Shown here: piece by piece, positions 8,604-17,972 of the stretch
Layout of the letters: each line of letters opens with the position of its first letter
Position numbering within the stretch: position 1 is the first letter of the stretch
NCBI GenBank assembly: GCA_027489355.1
Contig: JAIXZY010000077.1
Location: forward strand, 104,339 to 168,338
Reading direction: 5' to 3'
Source of the DNA: Paracoccaceae bacterium
Lineage (GTDB): Bacteria; Pseudomonadota; Alphaproteobacteria; Rhodobacterales; Rhodobacteraceae
DNA: 64,000 nt
Program-made: the position numbers and the translations under genes
The notes under the pieces: model-generated
What the model saw: the letters and a program-made list of their open reading frames with translations, nothing else
Told to the model about the DNA's origin: nothing
The model's database searches: none

Positions 8604-9879
8604 TGCGCAGTTCGACGACGCGGTGGGGGTAGGGCATTTCGATCCCGGCCTCTTTCAGTGCGTTCCAGATCGCGAAGAGGACGGGGGAGCCGTACTTGTT
8701 CTTGCCGTCGTCGATGCCTGCGACCCAGTATTCGACGGCGAAGTCGACGGAGGATTCACCGAAGCCGCGCAGTTCGCAATCCGGGCCGTCGGGCGATTGC
8801 AGGACGAAGGGGAGTTTGGACACGGCGCGTTCGATTATGTCGGGCACGAGGTTTATGTCGGTCTCGTAACTCACGGAAAACAGGGCCTCATACCGGTTGG
8901 CGCTGCCCTGGTCGGAGTAGTTGACGACTCGGCTGGTGATGAAGTGTTCGTTCGGGACGACGATCCACTTGCCGTCGAAGGTCTCCAGGATGCAGGCGCG
9001 GGCGGTCATCTTGACGATGGTGCCCTTCTCGCCGCCGTCGAGTTCGACGTAGTCGCCGACGGTGGTCTGGCCTTCGAGGAGGAGGATGATGCCGGAGACG
9101 AAGTTGGCGGCGATCTGTTGCAGGCCGAGGCCGATCCCGACGCCCAATGCACCGCCGAGGACGGCGACGGCGGTGAGGTCGATGCCCATGATCGACATGA
9201 GCAGGAGGAAGGCCGCGCCGAAGATGGCGACTTCGGAGGCCTTGATGGCAAGCTCTCGGGTGGCGGGGCGGAGGTCCTGTTGCTGCTTGATGTAGCCCGC
9301 GGACTGGCGGTTGGACCAGCTTCCCAACCAGAACAGCAATGAACCAGCGATCAGGCCGCGGATCAGGGCCAAGACGGTGAACTGGATGTTCCCGAGGTTG
9401 ACCTGTGCGGCGTCGAGGCGGGCGGTCGCGTCGTCCAGGACCCCGAGCGCGTGCATCGCCATGACGGGGAGGAGGACGTAGCGACCCATCAGCTTCAGGA
9501 AGCCGGGGGGCAGAACTTTGCGGACCAGCTCCAGCGCGGCGAGGAACAGGAAGACGCGCTTGCCGAAGGCGATCACCTCGCCCGTGCCGAAAGTGGCGCG
9601 GGTCAGGCCCTCGCCCACTGCCGTCAGGGCATAGGCGAGGAGGGGAAGGAGGAGCGGCAGGAACACCAGCGCAAATCGGCGGACGCGGGCGATCGGGTGG
9701 GTCGCCTCGGCCTTTGGGGTCAGGGTCTTCTCGATGATGGGCGTGAAGCGTCGGGCCAGCAGGCGGGCGACGAAATAGGCGAGGATCAGGAGGCCGAACT
9801 GCGACAGCGCGGCGGGCGAGGAGAGCCAACCCACCGCGGTGTCGGTTGCCTGTTGCAGCCAGTCCTGGACTCTCTCCAC
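8587..9879 (-). CDS. mechanosensitive ion channel family protein (MscS type)
   Basis: A 430-residue inner-membrane protein. About six hydrophobic helices precede the MscS core: a glycine/alanine-rich pore helix (GGALGVGIGLGLQQIAANFVSG), then the beta domain with LLEGQTTVGDYVEL and VPNEHFITSRVVNYSD. It should open under membrane tension to release solutes during hypo-osmotic shock. The extra N-terminal helices place it with the medium-sized YbdG/YnaI-like group rather than the 286-residue MscS. Its 3' end overlaps the flavoprotein start, and the agmatinase-type gene ends 3 bp upstream of its start, so the four minus-strand genes look co-transcribed. Confidence 0.92.
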   Translation of the reverse strand: MERVQDWLQQATDTAVGWLSSPAALSQFGLLILAYFVARLLARRFTPIIEKTLTPKAEATHPIARVRRFALVFLPLLLPLLAYALTAVGEGLTRATFGTGEVIAFGKRVFLFLAALELVRKVLPPGFLKLMGRYVLLPVMAMHALGVLDDATARLDAAQVNLGNIQFTVLALIRGLIAGSLLFWLGSWSNRQSAGYIKQQQDLRPATRELAIKASEVAIFGAAFLLLMSIMGIDLTAVAVLGGALGVGIGLGLQQIAANFVSGIILLLEGQTTVGDYVELDGGEKGTIVKMTARACILETFDGKWIVVPNEHFITSRVVNYSDQGSANRYEALFSVSYETDINLVPDIIERAVSKLPFVLQSPDGPDCELRGFGESSVDFAVEYWVAGIDDGKNKYGSPVLFAIWNALKEAGIEMPYPHRVVELRNAPAA

Positions 9880-9882
9880 GCC

Positions 9883-10827
9883 TTACCTCCGGTTATGGGC
9901 GATGCGCCCGATGGTGTTCAGCAGGATCTGCGCCGCCAGGATCGCGGTCATGCCGGAGTGGTCGTAATCGGGGGCGACCTCGACCAGGTCGATGCCGATG
10001 ATGTTGCCCTGTTTGGTCAGACCGTCAATGAGTTCAAGGACTTCGTAGTAGAGGAACCCGCCGTGCGAGGGGGTGCCGGTGCCCGGCGCGATGGAGGGGT
10101 CGAAGCCGTCGATGTCGATGGTCAGGTAGTAGTCGACGCCCTTGGGGATGCGGGCCAGCGTCGCCTCGACCCCCAGCTTGCGCATCTGGCGGACCGACAG
10201 GATGTCGTCGCCCATCGCGCGGGCGGCGTCGTAGCCGTCCTTGGCGGTGGAGCTGACGTTGCGGATGCCCAGGGCGGTGATGCCCTTGACGTGGTCCTGT
10301 TCGGCGGCGCGGCGCATCGGGTTGCCGTGGCCGTGGCGGACTCCGTGGCGGACGTCGACGAAATCGAGGTGCGCGTCGATCTGGACAATGTGCAGCGGGC
10401 GGCCCTCGAAGGCGCGGATGCAGGGGATGTTAATCGAGTGGTCTCCGCCCAGCACCACGGGGACGGCTCCGGCGGCAAGGATGGCGCGGACGCCTTTCTC
10501 GATGTTGGCGTGGGAGGTTTCGGTGTCGGTATGGACGATGTCGGCGTCGCCGATGTCGAGGATCTTCACGCCCTCAAGGTAGGTGACGTCGTCCTCGTGG
10601 TCATAGGCCCCGGCGTGGCCGAAGGAGAAGAGGGTCGAGGCCTCACGGATGCCGCGGGGGCCGAAGCGGGCGCCGGCGCGGAACTGGGTGCCGAAGTCGA
10701 AGGGTGCGCCGAGGATGGCGAAGTCGGCGTCGATCCTGGACCAGTCGGGTTGATAGGGGTTCTTGCCGAAGGTCGAGATGCCGACGAAGGGCAGGTTCAG
10801 GCGGCCGGTTTCGTAGCTGTTCGTCAT
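9883..10827 (-). CDS. speB: agmatinase-type ureohydrolase
   Basis: A 314-residue arginase-superfamily enzyme with all di-manganese ligands in place: GGDHS at 127-131 (His130), DAHLDF at 151-156, and Asp238/Asp240 in TIDIDGFDP. It hydrolyses a guanidino compound to an amine plus urea. The GTGTPSHGGFLYYE segment fits agmatinase-like members, but guanidinobutyrase or another guanidino hydrolase cannot be excluded. The open frame runs further upstream, but the homologous start is the ATG at 10827, which overlaps the stop of the enoyl-CoA hydratase gene (ATGA). Cytoplasmic. Confidence 0.88.
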   Translation of the reverse strand: MTNSYETGRLNLPFVGISTFGKNPYQPDWSRIDADFAILGAPFDFGTQFRAGARFGPRGIREASTLFSFGHAGAYDHEDDVTYLEGVKILDIGDADIVHTDTETSHANIEKGVRAILAAGAVPVVLGGDHSINIPCIRAFEGRPLHIVQIDAHLDFVDVRHGVRHGHGNPMRRAAEQDHVKGITALGIRNVSSTAKDGYDAARAMGDDILSVRQMRKLGVEATLARIPKGVDYYLTIDIDGFDPSIAPGTGTPSHGGFLYYEVLELIDGLTKQGNIIGIDLVEVAPDYDHSGMTAILAAQILLNTIGRIAHNRR

Positions 10828-11450
10828 GGCGTGTCCCCGTTGGTCATGCGTTTCAGGGCGGCACCATGCCCCGGATCGGCAGCCAGCGCATGTTCGGCCA
10901 GCGACATAGCGGTGTCGGTCAGGGACTCGGGCGGGCAGATGCGGTCGATCAGGCCCCAGGCAAGGGCGGTCTCGGCGTCGATCCTTTGTCCGGCCAGCAG
11001 GATCATCTTGGCACGCGACGGGCCGACCAGCGTTGCGAGGCGTCCGGGGTCCGAGGGTTGGGGGCGGTAGCCAAGGCGCATGACGGGGTAGAAGAAACTG
11101 GCCGACGGCACGGCGATGCGCAGGTCGCAGGCGAGCGCGGCGCCCATCGCCCCGCCGGCGAGCGTGCCGTTCAGGGCGGCGATCGAAAGTCCGGGGAAGG
11201 CGGCGATGGCGCCCGACGCGGCTTCCCAAGCGGTGGAGAGGCCGAGGCCCGCCTTCATTCCGTCGAGGTCGGCCCCGGCAGAGAACACCTTGCCTTCGCC
11301 CGTCAGGATCAGGACCTTGGCCCCAGTCGCGGCGGCGTCCGTGGCGGCCGAGGCGAGGGCCTCCAGCATCGCTTCGGTCAGCGCATTGGCCTTTTCGGGA
11401 CGCGCCAGCGTGATGAGGCAGCAATCGGCTTCGTTCTGGACCCTGATCAC
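10824..11450 (-). CDS. enoyl-CoA hydratase/isomerase family protein (short)
   Basis: A 208-residue crotonase-fold protein, shorter than the usual 255-265 residues. The segment GEGKVFSAGADLDGM and the second oxyanion loop LNGTLAGGAMGAALACDL are present. The first catalytic Glu position of classical hydratases is not evident, and the C-terminal trimerisation helix is abbreviated, so isomerase or another acyl-CoA activity is possible. It is the first gene of a four-gene minus-strand run and overlaps the ureohydrolase start by 4 nt. A 105-bp divergent spacer separates it from the DUF2125 gene. Confidence 0.85.
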   Translation of the reverse strand: MIRVQNEADCCLITLARPEKANALTEAMLEALASAATDAAATGAKVLILTGEGKVFSAGADLDGMKAGLGLSTAWEAASGAIAAFPGLSIAALNGTLAGGAMGAALACDLRIAVPSASFFYPVMRLGYRPQPSDPGRLATLVGPSRAKMILLAGQRIDAETALAWGLIDRICPPESLTDTAMSLAEHALAADPGHGAALKRMTNGDTP

Positions 11451-11555
11451 GTTCGACCCTCCGGCTTTCCCGACCTGTGACAGGGGAATCCCTTGACGCC
11501 CCCAAGGCGAGATAGAAAGGTTGCGGCAGCGAATTCAACCCGAAAGGCATGCGCC

Positions 11556-13073
11556 ATGACCCGCGCCCTTACCTGTTCCTCTGCGATTGGCTTTGTGTTT
11601 CTTGCCACCTCTGCCAGCGCGGACGTGACACCGCAGGAGGTCTGGGCAAGCTGGCAGGCCATGGCGACGGCTGCGGGCCAGGAGCTGACGGTAGGAGCCA
11701 CCTCGGGCAGCGAGTCTGTGGTCGAAGCGACGGATGTGGTCATCGCCTACAAGGACGACCTGGGCGGCAGCGCGAGTGTCAGCTTCGACAAGCTGACCTT
11801 TACCGACAACGGCGACGGCACGGTGACAGTGGCGATGCCCGAAAGCTATCCGATCCAGATGGCATTCCCCGACAAGGGCGAAGGCGGCGAGGGACCGGGG
11901 TCGATGAAGCTGACGGTCAGCCAGCCGGGGGCGAAGATCGTCGCCGGGGGCAGCGCGACCGAGACGAGCTATGACATCACGGCACCCACGACCACGGTGA
12001 CGCTGGACGAGGTGACGGACGAGACGGGCAAGGCCCTGGACACGCAGGCCGAGCTGTCGATGACCGATCTGGCCGGGAAATACTCGGTGTCGCAGAACGG
12101 CGAGGGGACGGTGCTGGACAGCAACTTCTCCTCGAAGTCGGTGGCGCTGAAGATCACTGGCAAGGACGCCGAGGGGCCGGGCGGAGGCACGGTGGACGTG
12201 AGCTTGGCCGACGTGACCGGGGCGACGAAGGGCAACTTCCTGTCGGCCGAGCTGATGGCGAACATGGCGGCGGCGCTGAATTCGGGCTTCACCATGGACA
12301 CGAGCCTGAACTTCGGGGCGATGGCGATGACGGTCGACATTACCGAAGAGGCGGGGCCGACGAAGATGACGGCCAATGCCTCGGGCGGCGGATTCGTGCT
12401 GGCGATGAACAAGGACCAGCTGAACTACGGCACGTCGTTGAACGGAGCGAAGTTCACTGTCTCGGGGGCCGAGATCCCGTTCCCGCAGGTCGAGGTCGCC
12501 TTTGCGGAAAGCGGGTTCAACATCGCCATGCCGGTCAGCAAGGCGGACTCGGCGCAGGATTTCAGCTTCCTGACCAAGGTGGTTGACTTCACCGTGTCCG
12601 AGGATGTCTGGGGCCTGTTCGACCCCGCGGGCACGCTGGCGCGGGACCCGGCGACCGTGATCGTGGACCTGAAGGGCAAGGGCTATTGGGAGAAGGACAT
12701 CATGGACCCCTCGGTCCAGATGGAAGGGGCCGAGCCGCCCGGAAAGCTGGAGAGCCTGGACCTGACGCAAGTGCTGGCAAAGGCGGCGGGGGCGGAAGTG
12801 TCGGCGACGGGCGGTTTGACCTTCGACAATACGGACCTGACGACATTTGACGGGATTCCGAAGCCGGATGGCAAAATCACCGTGAACATCAAGGGCGTCA
12901 ACAAGCTGGTCGACAACCTGATCGCCCTGGGCTTCCTGAGCGCCGATGACGCGACCGGCTTCCGCATGGCGCTGGCGGTGTTTGCCAAGCCCGGCGCGGG
13001 GCCGGACGAGCTTGTGTCGGAGGTCGAGTTCAAGGACGGCGGCGTCTTCGCCAACGGGATGCAGCTGCAATAA
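11556..13073 (+). CDS. DUF2125 domain-containing secreted protein
   Basis: A 505-residue protein with a signal peptide (MTRALTCSSAIGFVFLATSASA, cleaved near residue 22), so periplasmic or outer-membrane associated. The rest is rich in beta-strand, Thr, Ser and Gly, with alternating motifs such as TVTLDEVTDETGK and the closing GVFANGMQLQ. It matches the DUF2125 proteins common in Rhodobacterales, whose function is unknown. I chose the ATG at 11556 because an earlier in-frame start would put charged residues ahead of the signal peptide. A hairpin at 13080-13103 follows the stop. Confidence 0.75.
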   Translation: MTRALTCSSAIGFVFLATSASADVTPQEVWASWQAMATAAGQELTVGATSGSESVVEATDVVIAYKDDLGGSASVSFDKLTFTDNGDGTVTVAMPESYPIQMAFPDKGEGGEGPGSMKLTVSQPGAKIVAGGSATETSYDITAPTTTVTLDEVTDETGKALDTQAELSMTDLAGKYSVSQNGEGTVLDSNFSSKSVALKITGKDAEGPGGGTVDVSLADVTGATKGNFLSAELMANMAAALNSGFTMDTSLNFGAMAMTVDITEEAGPTKMTANASGGGFVLAMNKDQLNYGTSLNGAKFTVSGAEIPFPQVEVAFAESGFNIAMPVSKADSAQDFSFLTKVVDFTVSEDVWGLFDPAGTLARDPATVIVDLKGKGYWEKDIMDPSVQMEGAEPPGKLESLDLTQVLAKAAGAEVSATGGLTFDNTDLTTFDGIPKPDGKITVNIKGVNKLVDNLIALGFLSADDATGFRMALAVFAKPGAGPDELVSEVEFKDGGVFANGMQLQ

Positions 13074-13079
13074 GCTCTG

Positions 13080-13103
13080 GGCCGGGCGGGGGACTGCCCG
13101 GCC
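13080..13103 (+). terminator. terminator-like hairpin after the DUF2125 gene
   Basis: Eight-bp perfect arms GGCCGGGC and GCCCGGCC with an 8-nt loop start 7 bp after the stop codon and are followed by TT. The GC-rich stem suits an intrinsic terminator, though the T tract is minimal. Confidence 0.5.
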
Positions 13104-13156
13104 TTGCACCGGACGGCGGGCGGGACTACCTCCTGCACCTGAGCAGAGGAAGAGCC

Positions 13157-14500
13157 ATGACCCGCAGCCTGTCCGACCTGAGCCACGCCCTTCTTGACGC
13201 CGCGCGCAAGGCGGGCGCAGACAGCGCCGATGCGCTGGCGGTGTCCGGGACGGCCGTTTCCATCGAAATCCGCAAGGGCGCACTGGAGACGGCGGAGCGG
13301 TCCGAGGGCGTGGACATCGGCTTGCGGGTGCTGGTGGGTCGGCGGCAGGCCTGCGTTTCGGCCTCGGATACCTCGGACGCGACGATTACCGCGCTGGCGG
13401 AACGCGCCGTGGCGATGGCGCGCGAAGCGCCGGAGGACCCGACGGCGGGGCTGGCAGACCCCGAGCAACTGGCGAGGGCCTGGGACCTGGCGGCGCTGGA
13501 CCTTGCCGATTCGGCGGGAGAGCCAGGCGCTGCGGCGCTGGAGGCCCAGGCCCGGGCGGTCGAGGCGGCGGCGCTGGAGGCCCAGGGGATCACCCAGGTG
13601 GAGGCGGCAGCCAGCTACAGCCAGCGGGCGCTGCACATGGCGGCGACGAACGGCTTTTCGGGCGGGTATGGGCGGACCTCGACCTCTCTGTCGGCGGTGG
13701 CCTTCACGGGTTCGGGCACTGACATGCAGCGCGATTATGCTGGGGAGGGGCGTATATACGCCTCGGACATGCCCTCGGCGGAAGAGATCGGGCGGCTGGC
13801 GGCAGAACGGACCTTGCAGCGCGTGGGATCGGTGAAGCCGAAGACCGGGACTTATCCGGTGGTCTATGACGAGCGGGTGGCTGCCTCCTTGGTCGGGCAC
13901 CTGCTGTCGGCGATCAACGGGACGTCGATTGCGCGCGGGTCAAGCTGGGCGCGGGATCTGCTGGGAAAGCAGGTGCTGCCCGCGGGCCTGTCGCTGATCG
14001 AGGACCCGCATCGGGTGCGGATCGGGTCCTCGCGGCCGTTTGACGGTGAGGGGCTTGCGACCCGGCGGCGCGAGATCGTGGCGGATGGGGTGCTGACGGG
14101 CTGGGTGCTGGACCTGGCGACGGGGCGGAAGCTGGGGATGCCTTCGACGGGCAATGCGTTCCGGGGGACGGGCGCCCCGCCGTCGCCCTCGACGACGAAT
14201 ATCGATCTGACGCAAGGGGTTGTGAGCCGGGACGACCTGCTGAAGCAGATGGGAACGGGGCTTCTTGTGACCTCGATGATCGGCTCGACGATCAACCCGA
14301 CCACGGGGGATTATTCGCGCGGGGCCAGTGGCTTCTGGGTCGAGAACGGGGAACTGGCCTATCCGGTGCATGAGTGCACAATCGCGGGGAACCTGAAGGA
14401 CATGCTGCTGCGGATCATTCCGGCCAATGACGCGCGCCAGCATCTGTCGACGCGGGTGCCGTCGCTCCTTGTGGACGGGATGACCCTTGCCGGCGCGTGA
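13157..14500 (+). CDS. pmbA: PmbA/TldD family metallopeptidase component
   Basis: A 447-residue protein of the PmbA side of the TldD/PmbA pair. In bacteria the TldD-TldE(PmbA) heterodimer is a zinc peptidase that degrades unfolded peptides and matures microcin B17 and the antitoxin CcdA; PmbA lacks the HExxxH zinc site, and none is seen here. The C-terminal part has SPSTTNIDLTQG and the conserved HECTIAGNLKDML. TldD itself is not in the window. The codons for Arg-Ile-Tyr at 13751-13759 include the rare ATA and create a perfect GTATATAC palindrome. The cysQ start overlaps the 3' end. Confidence 0.9.
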   Translation: MTRSLSDLSHALLDAARKAGADSADALAVSGTAVSIEIRKGALETAERSEGVDIGLRVLVGRRQACVSASDTSDATITALAERAVAMAREAPEDPTAGLADPEQLARAWDLAALDLADSAGEPGAAALEAQARAVEAAALEAQGITQVEAAASYSQRALHMAATNGFSGGYGRTSTSLSAVAFTGSGTDMQRDYAGEGRIYASDMPSAEEIGRLAAERTLQRVGSVKPKTGTYPVVYDERVAASLVGHLLSAINGTSIARGSSWARDLLGKQVLPAGLSLIEDPHRVRIGSSRPFDGEGLATRRREIVADGVLTGWVLDLATGRKLGMPSTGNAFRGTGAPPSPSTTNIDLTQGVVSRDDLLKQMGTGLLVTSMIGSTINPTTGDYSRGASGFWVENGELAYPVHECTIAGNLKDMLLRIIPANDARQHLSTRVPSLLVDGMTLAGA

Positions 14501-15263
14501 CCTGGCGCTTCTGACCGAGGCCGCGCGCGAGGCGGGACGGATCGCGCTGCGCTATTGGCGGAAGGACCCGAAGGTCTGGGACAAGGGCGGCGAGCACGGG
14601 CCGGTGTCCGAGGCGGACCTGGCGGTCAACGACATGCTGAAGGCGAAGCTGCTGGCGGCGCGGCCGCAGTATGGCTGGCTGTCGGAAGAGACGCCCGACA
14701 ACGTCGACCGGCTGGCTGTCGATACAGTGTTCATCGTGGACCCGATCGACGGGACGCGGGCCTTCGTCGCGGGCGAGGAAACCTGGGCGCATTCGCTGGC
14801 CGTGGCGCACAAGGGGCGGGTGACGGCGGGGGTCGTGTATCTACCAGCGCTGGACCGGATATATACAGCGTCGGAAACATCCTTGCCGATGCGGGACGGC
14901 GAGGTCATCCGGGCCAGTGGCCGCGACCGGCTGGAAGGCGCCAACATCCTGACGACAAAGGCGAACATGGGGCCGGAGAAATGGCCGGGCGGGGTTCCGG
15001 AGATCACGCGCAGCTTCCGCGCCTCCCTGGCCTACCGCATGTGCCTGGCAGCGGAGGGACGGTTCGACGGGATGCTGACCCTGCGCGACGCATGGGAGTG
15101 GGACATCGCGGCCGGGGCGCTGATCGCGGAACGGGCGGGGGCGGTGGTGACCGACATGGCGGGTGCGGCTCTGCGGTTCAACACCGAGGGCGCGCAATCG
15201 AACGGGGTGCTGGCTCTGCCGGCCCGCCTGCACGCCGAGGCGATACGGCGGCTGACCGCTTAG
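14487..15263 (+). CDS. cysQ: 3'(2'),5'-bisphosphate nucleotidase CysQ / inositol monophosphatase family
   Basis: A 258-residue Mg-dependent phosphatase. The metal-binding SEE (66-68) and DPIDGT (85-90) motifs and the C-terminal WEWDIAAGALIAERAG motif are all present. CysQ removes the 3'-phosphate from PAP formed during sulfate assimilation; an inositol-phosphatase activity cannot be excluded from sequence. The start is a TTG that overlaps the pmbA stop by 14 nt, and no later start would preserve the first helix. Codons around 14835-14866 switch to rare CTA, CCA, ATA and ACA, producing GTATCTAC and ATATATAC. Confidence 0.88.
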   Translation: MPARDLALLTEAAREAGRIALRYWRKDPKVWDKGGEHGPVSEADLAVNDMLKAKLLAARPQYGWLSEETPDNVDRLAVDTVFIVDPIDGTRAFVAGEETWAHSLAVAHKGRVTAGVVYLPALDRIYTASETSLPMRDGEVIRASGRDRLEGANILTTKANMGPEKWPGGVPEITRSFRASLAYRMCLAAEGRFDGMLTLRDAWEWDIAAGALIAERAGAVVTDMAGAALRFNTEGAQSNGVLALPARLHAEAIRRLTA

Positions 15264-15407
15264 GCCCTATACAGCCCGGCCGATCTGGGATAGGTGCCGC
15301 CACACGGTCGAGATTCCTACGACTGCGGGCGAGGAGGCCCGCACCAAAGGGACAGGGGCCGTTTGGCTTTGATGGGCGCTAGCCGTCCCCCTTTGGAACA
15401 GACATCC

Positions 15408-17831
15408 ATGACGATACAGAACCTGGCCGCGCCCTTGGCGCAGGCCTTGGCCGACAAGGGCTATGAGACGCTGACTTCCGTGCAAGAGGCCGTGCTGGCC
15501 GAGGGCGTGGCCGGCCGCGATGCGCTGGTCTCGGCGCAGACGGGCTCGGGCAAGACAGTGGCCTTCGGCCTTGCGATTGCGCCGGAAATCCTGGGCGAGC
15601 AGGACGTCCTGCTGTACGCCGACAAGCCGATCGCGCTGGCGATCGCCCCGACGCGGGAACTCGCGCTGCAAGTCGCGCGCGAGCTGGAGTGGCTGTACGC
15701 GGGCGCTCAGGCGAAACTGGCGACCTGTGTCGGCGGGATGGACTACCGGACCGAACGCCGCGCGCTGGAGCGTGGGGCGCATATCGTCGTCGGGACTCCG
15801 GGCCGGTTGCGTGACCATATCGAGCGGGGGTCGCTGGACCTGTCGGGCGTCCGCGCCGTGGTGCTGGACGAGGCGGACGAGATGCTGGACCTGGGCTTTG
15901 CCGAGGATCTGGAGTTCATCCTCGCGGCGGCCCCGGAGGATCGCAGGACGCTGATGTTCTCGGCCACCGTGCCGAAAGAGATCGAGAAGCTCGCCGGGGA
16001 GTTCCAGAAGGACGCGCTGCGGATCATCGCGCAAGGGGAATCGAAGCAGCACGTCGACATCGAATACAAGGCGTATTCGGTGGCCGTGCGCGACCGCGAG
16101 CATGCGATCTTCAACGTGTTGCGCTTTTACGAGGCGCGGACGGCCATCGTGTTCTGCAAGACGCGGGCCAACGTCAACCACCTGCTGGCCCGCATGGGCA
16201 ACCGGGGCTTCCAGGTCGTGGCGCTGTCGGGCGAGCTGAGCCAGCAGGAACGCACCCATGCGCTGCAGGCGCTGCGGGACGGGCGGGCTCGGGTCTGTAT
16301 CGCCACGGACGTCGCCGCGCGGGGGATCGACCTGCCGGGGCTGGAGCTGGTGGTCCATGCCGACCTCCCGTCCAACCCGGAAACGCTGCTCCACCGATCC
16401 GGGCGGACGGGGCGCGCGGGGAAGAAGGGCGTGTCGGCGCTGATCGTGACCCCGGCCGAGTTCAAGAAGGCGCAACGGATTCTGTCTTCGGCGAAGGTCG
16501 TGGCAGAGTGGGGCGCTGCCCCCGGCGCGGATGACGTGCAGGCAAAGGATGACCTGCGAATCCTGGAGCATCCGGCGCTGACGGCCCCTGTGGGGGAAGA
16601 GGCTGGGATCGCCGGAGAGCTGCTGGAGCAGTTCGGGGCCGAGGCGCTGGCGACGGCTTTCGTGCGGTTGTGGCGCGAGGGGCGGTCGGCGCCCGAGGTG
16701 CTGTCGACGGACAACCCGATGCCCGCGCCCTCGGCTCCGCGCGAGCGGGGGGAGTTCGGGCCTTCGGTCTGGTTCCGGATCAACGTGGGCCGGGCAGGCC
16801 GGGCCGAGGCGCGGTGGCTGCTGCCGAAGATCTGCGATGCGGGGTCGATTGCGAAGGATTCCATCGGCGCGATCCGGGTGCGCGAGGAAGAAACCTTCGT
16901 CCAGATCGCCGAGGGAGTGGCGGACAAGTTCCGCAGCCAGATCGACCTGGACAAGGGTCTGCTGATGGAGCGCATCGAGGGCGAGCCCGATTTCGACCGT
17001 CCGCGCTTTGACAAGCCGAAGTTCGAGCGTCCGGCACGACCGGAGCGGGCAGAGCGTCCGGCGCGGGCGGAGAAGCCTGCCTATACGCCGAAGCCGCCGC
17101 GTGTGGTTGAGGAAGAAGGTGAGGCCGAGGCTTCTCGCGACTATGCGCCGAAGCCGAAGTACGAACCGCGCCCCCGGGTGGCTCCGTCCGAGGCGCGTCC
17201 GGAGCGCAGCTATGAGAAGCGTGCTCCGCATCCCGAAGGCGACGACGATCGTCCGCGCAAGCCGCGGTGGTCGCCGGACCAGAAGGCGGCCCCCCGTTCG
17301 GCCGGGTTCAAGAGCCACGGCGGGTCGGCAGATCGGCCGGGTCGAGCGGCGGGCTACAAGAGCCATTCCGGCGAAGGTTACAAGGGCAAGTCCGACTGGA
17401 AACCGCGTGAGGAGGGGGATCGTCCGAAGAAGCCCTATGCTCCGAAGTCCGAGGGCTGGACCCCGCGTGACCGGAGCGAGGAGGGCGATCGGCCGGCGCG
17501 AAAGCCTTATGCGGGCAAGTCCGAGGGCTGGAAGCCGCGGGGCGAGTACAAGCCTCGGGAAGACGGGGATCGTCCGAAGAAGCCCTATGCGCCGAAGGGC
17601 GAGGGGTTTCGGCCTCGGGAGGATGGCGACCGGCCGAAGAAGACCTTCGCTGCCAGAGGCGATGACGCACGGCCCTTCGTGAAGCGCGAGGGCGCGGGCA
17701 AGCCGGGCGGCAAGAGCTTCGGGGCGAAGAAGCCGTTCGAACGGGCTGGCGCGGATCGCCCGGCCAAGCCGCGTCCGGATGCAAAGGATACCTCGAAGCG
17801 GTTCGTGCCGCCGAAAGGACCGAAGCGCTGA
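15408..17831 (+). CDS. DEAD-box ATP-dependent RNA helicase with long repetitive tail
   Basis: An 807-residue protein. The helicase core has Walker A AQTGSGKT (43-50), PTRELALQ (81-88), DEAD (154-157), SAT (185-187), and C-terminal-lobe motifs ARGIDLPGLELVVHAD and HRSGRTGRAG. A DbpA-type RNA-binding domain follows at about residues 451-511 (WFRINVGRAGRAEARWLLP), pointing to a DbpA/CsdA-like role in ribosome assembly or cold adaptation. From about residue 534 the protein is a highly charged, low-complexity tail of Lys, Arg, Pro and Gly. Repeats of the form GDRPKKPYAPK-EGW occupy about residues 667-745. An earlier in-frame ATG at 15372 is possible. Confidence 0.93.
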   Translation: MTIQNLAAPLAQALADKGYETLTSVQEAVLAEGVAGRDALVSAQTGSGKTVAFGLAIAPEILGEQDVLLYADKPIALAIAPTRELALQVARELEWLYAGAQAKLATCVGGMDYRTERRALERGAHIVVGTPGRLRDHIERGSLDLSGVRAVVLDEADEMLDLGFAEDLEFILAAAPEDRRTLMFSATVPKEIEKLAGEFQKDALRIIAQGESKQHVDIEYKAYSVAVRDREHAIFNVLRFYEARTAIVFCKTRANVNHLLARMGNRGFQVVALSGELSQQERTHALQALRDGRARVCIATDVAARGIDLPGLELVVHADLPSNPETLLHRSGRTGRAGKKGVSALIVTPAEFKKAQRILSSAKVVAEWGAAPGADDVQAKDDLRILEHPALTAPVGEEAGIAGELLEQFGAEALATAFVRLWREGRSAPEVLSTDNPMPAPSAPRERGEFGPSVWFRINVGRAGRAEARWLLPKICDAGSIAKDSIGAIRVREEETFVQIAEGVADKFRSQIDLDKGLLMERIEGEPDFDRPRFDKPKFERPARPERAERPARAEKPAYTPKPPRVVEEEGEAEASRDYAPKPKYEPRPRVAPSEARPERSYEKRAPHPEGDDDRPRKPRWSPDQKAAPRSAGFKSHGGSADRPGRAAGYKSHSGEGYKGKSDWKPREEGDRPKKPYAPKSEGWTPRDRSEEGDRPARKPYAGKSEGWKPRGEYKPREDGDRPKKPYAPKGEGFRPREDGDRPKKTFAARGDDARPFVKREGAGKPGGKSFGAKKPFERAGADRPAKPRPDAKDTSKRFVPPKGPKR
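17401..17640 (+). repeat. imperfect tandem coding repeats in the helicase tail
   Basis: About four units encode (E)EGDRPKKPYAPKSEGW-type blocks, with near-identical DNA such as GATCGTCCGAAGAAGCCCTA repeated at 17418 and 17569. The units are basic and Pro-rich. Repeat number probably varies between strains by slippage or recombination. Confidence 0.75.
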
Positions 17832-17859
17832 ATTCGGGCCGGGGAGCCCGCCACCCCCT

Positions 17860-17879
17860 CCCTCCCCACAAGGGGAGGG
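17860..17879. terminator. CCCTCCCC/GGGGAGGG hairpin after the helicase gene
   Basis: Eight-bp perfect arms with an ACAA loop start 28 bp after the helicase stop. It may terminate that transcript. The CTCCCTCCCC-type stem also resembles intergenic repeats seen in many alphaproteobacteria. Confidence 0.5.
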
Positions 17880-17926
17880 AAGCGGGGGGTGAGGCGTCTT
17901 GAGCACTGGCTGGGCCCGAAAACAAC

Positions 17927-17959
17927 AAGGCCGCCATGTCCATCGGGACTGGCGGCCTT
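17927..17959 (-). terminator. intrinsic terminator of tRNA-Thr
   Basis: Ten-bp perfect arms AAGGCCGCCA and TGGCGGCCTT with a 13-nt loop start 14 bp beyond the tRNA 3' end. Read on the minus strand the stem is followed by TTGTTGTTTTC. This is the most convincing terminator in the window. Confidence 0.8.
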
Positions 17960-17972
17960 TGCTTTGGAAGAA

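Noticed and set aside
17401-17640. Tandem repeat as a mobile or CRISPR-like element
   Set aside because: The repeats stay in frame and encode a low-complexity tail of the helicase; units are imperfect and uneven in length.
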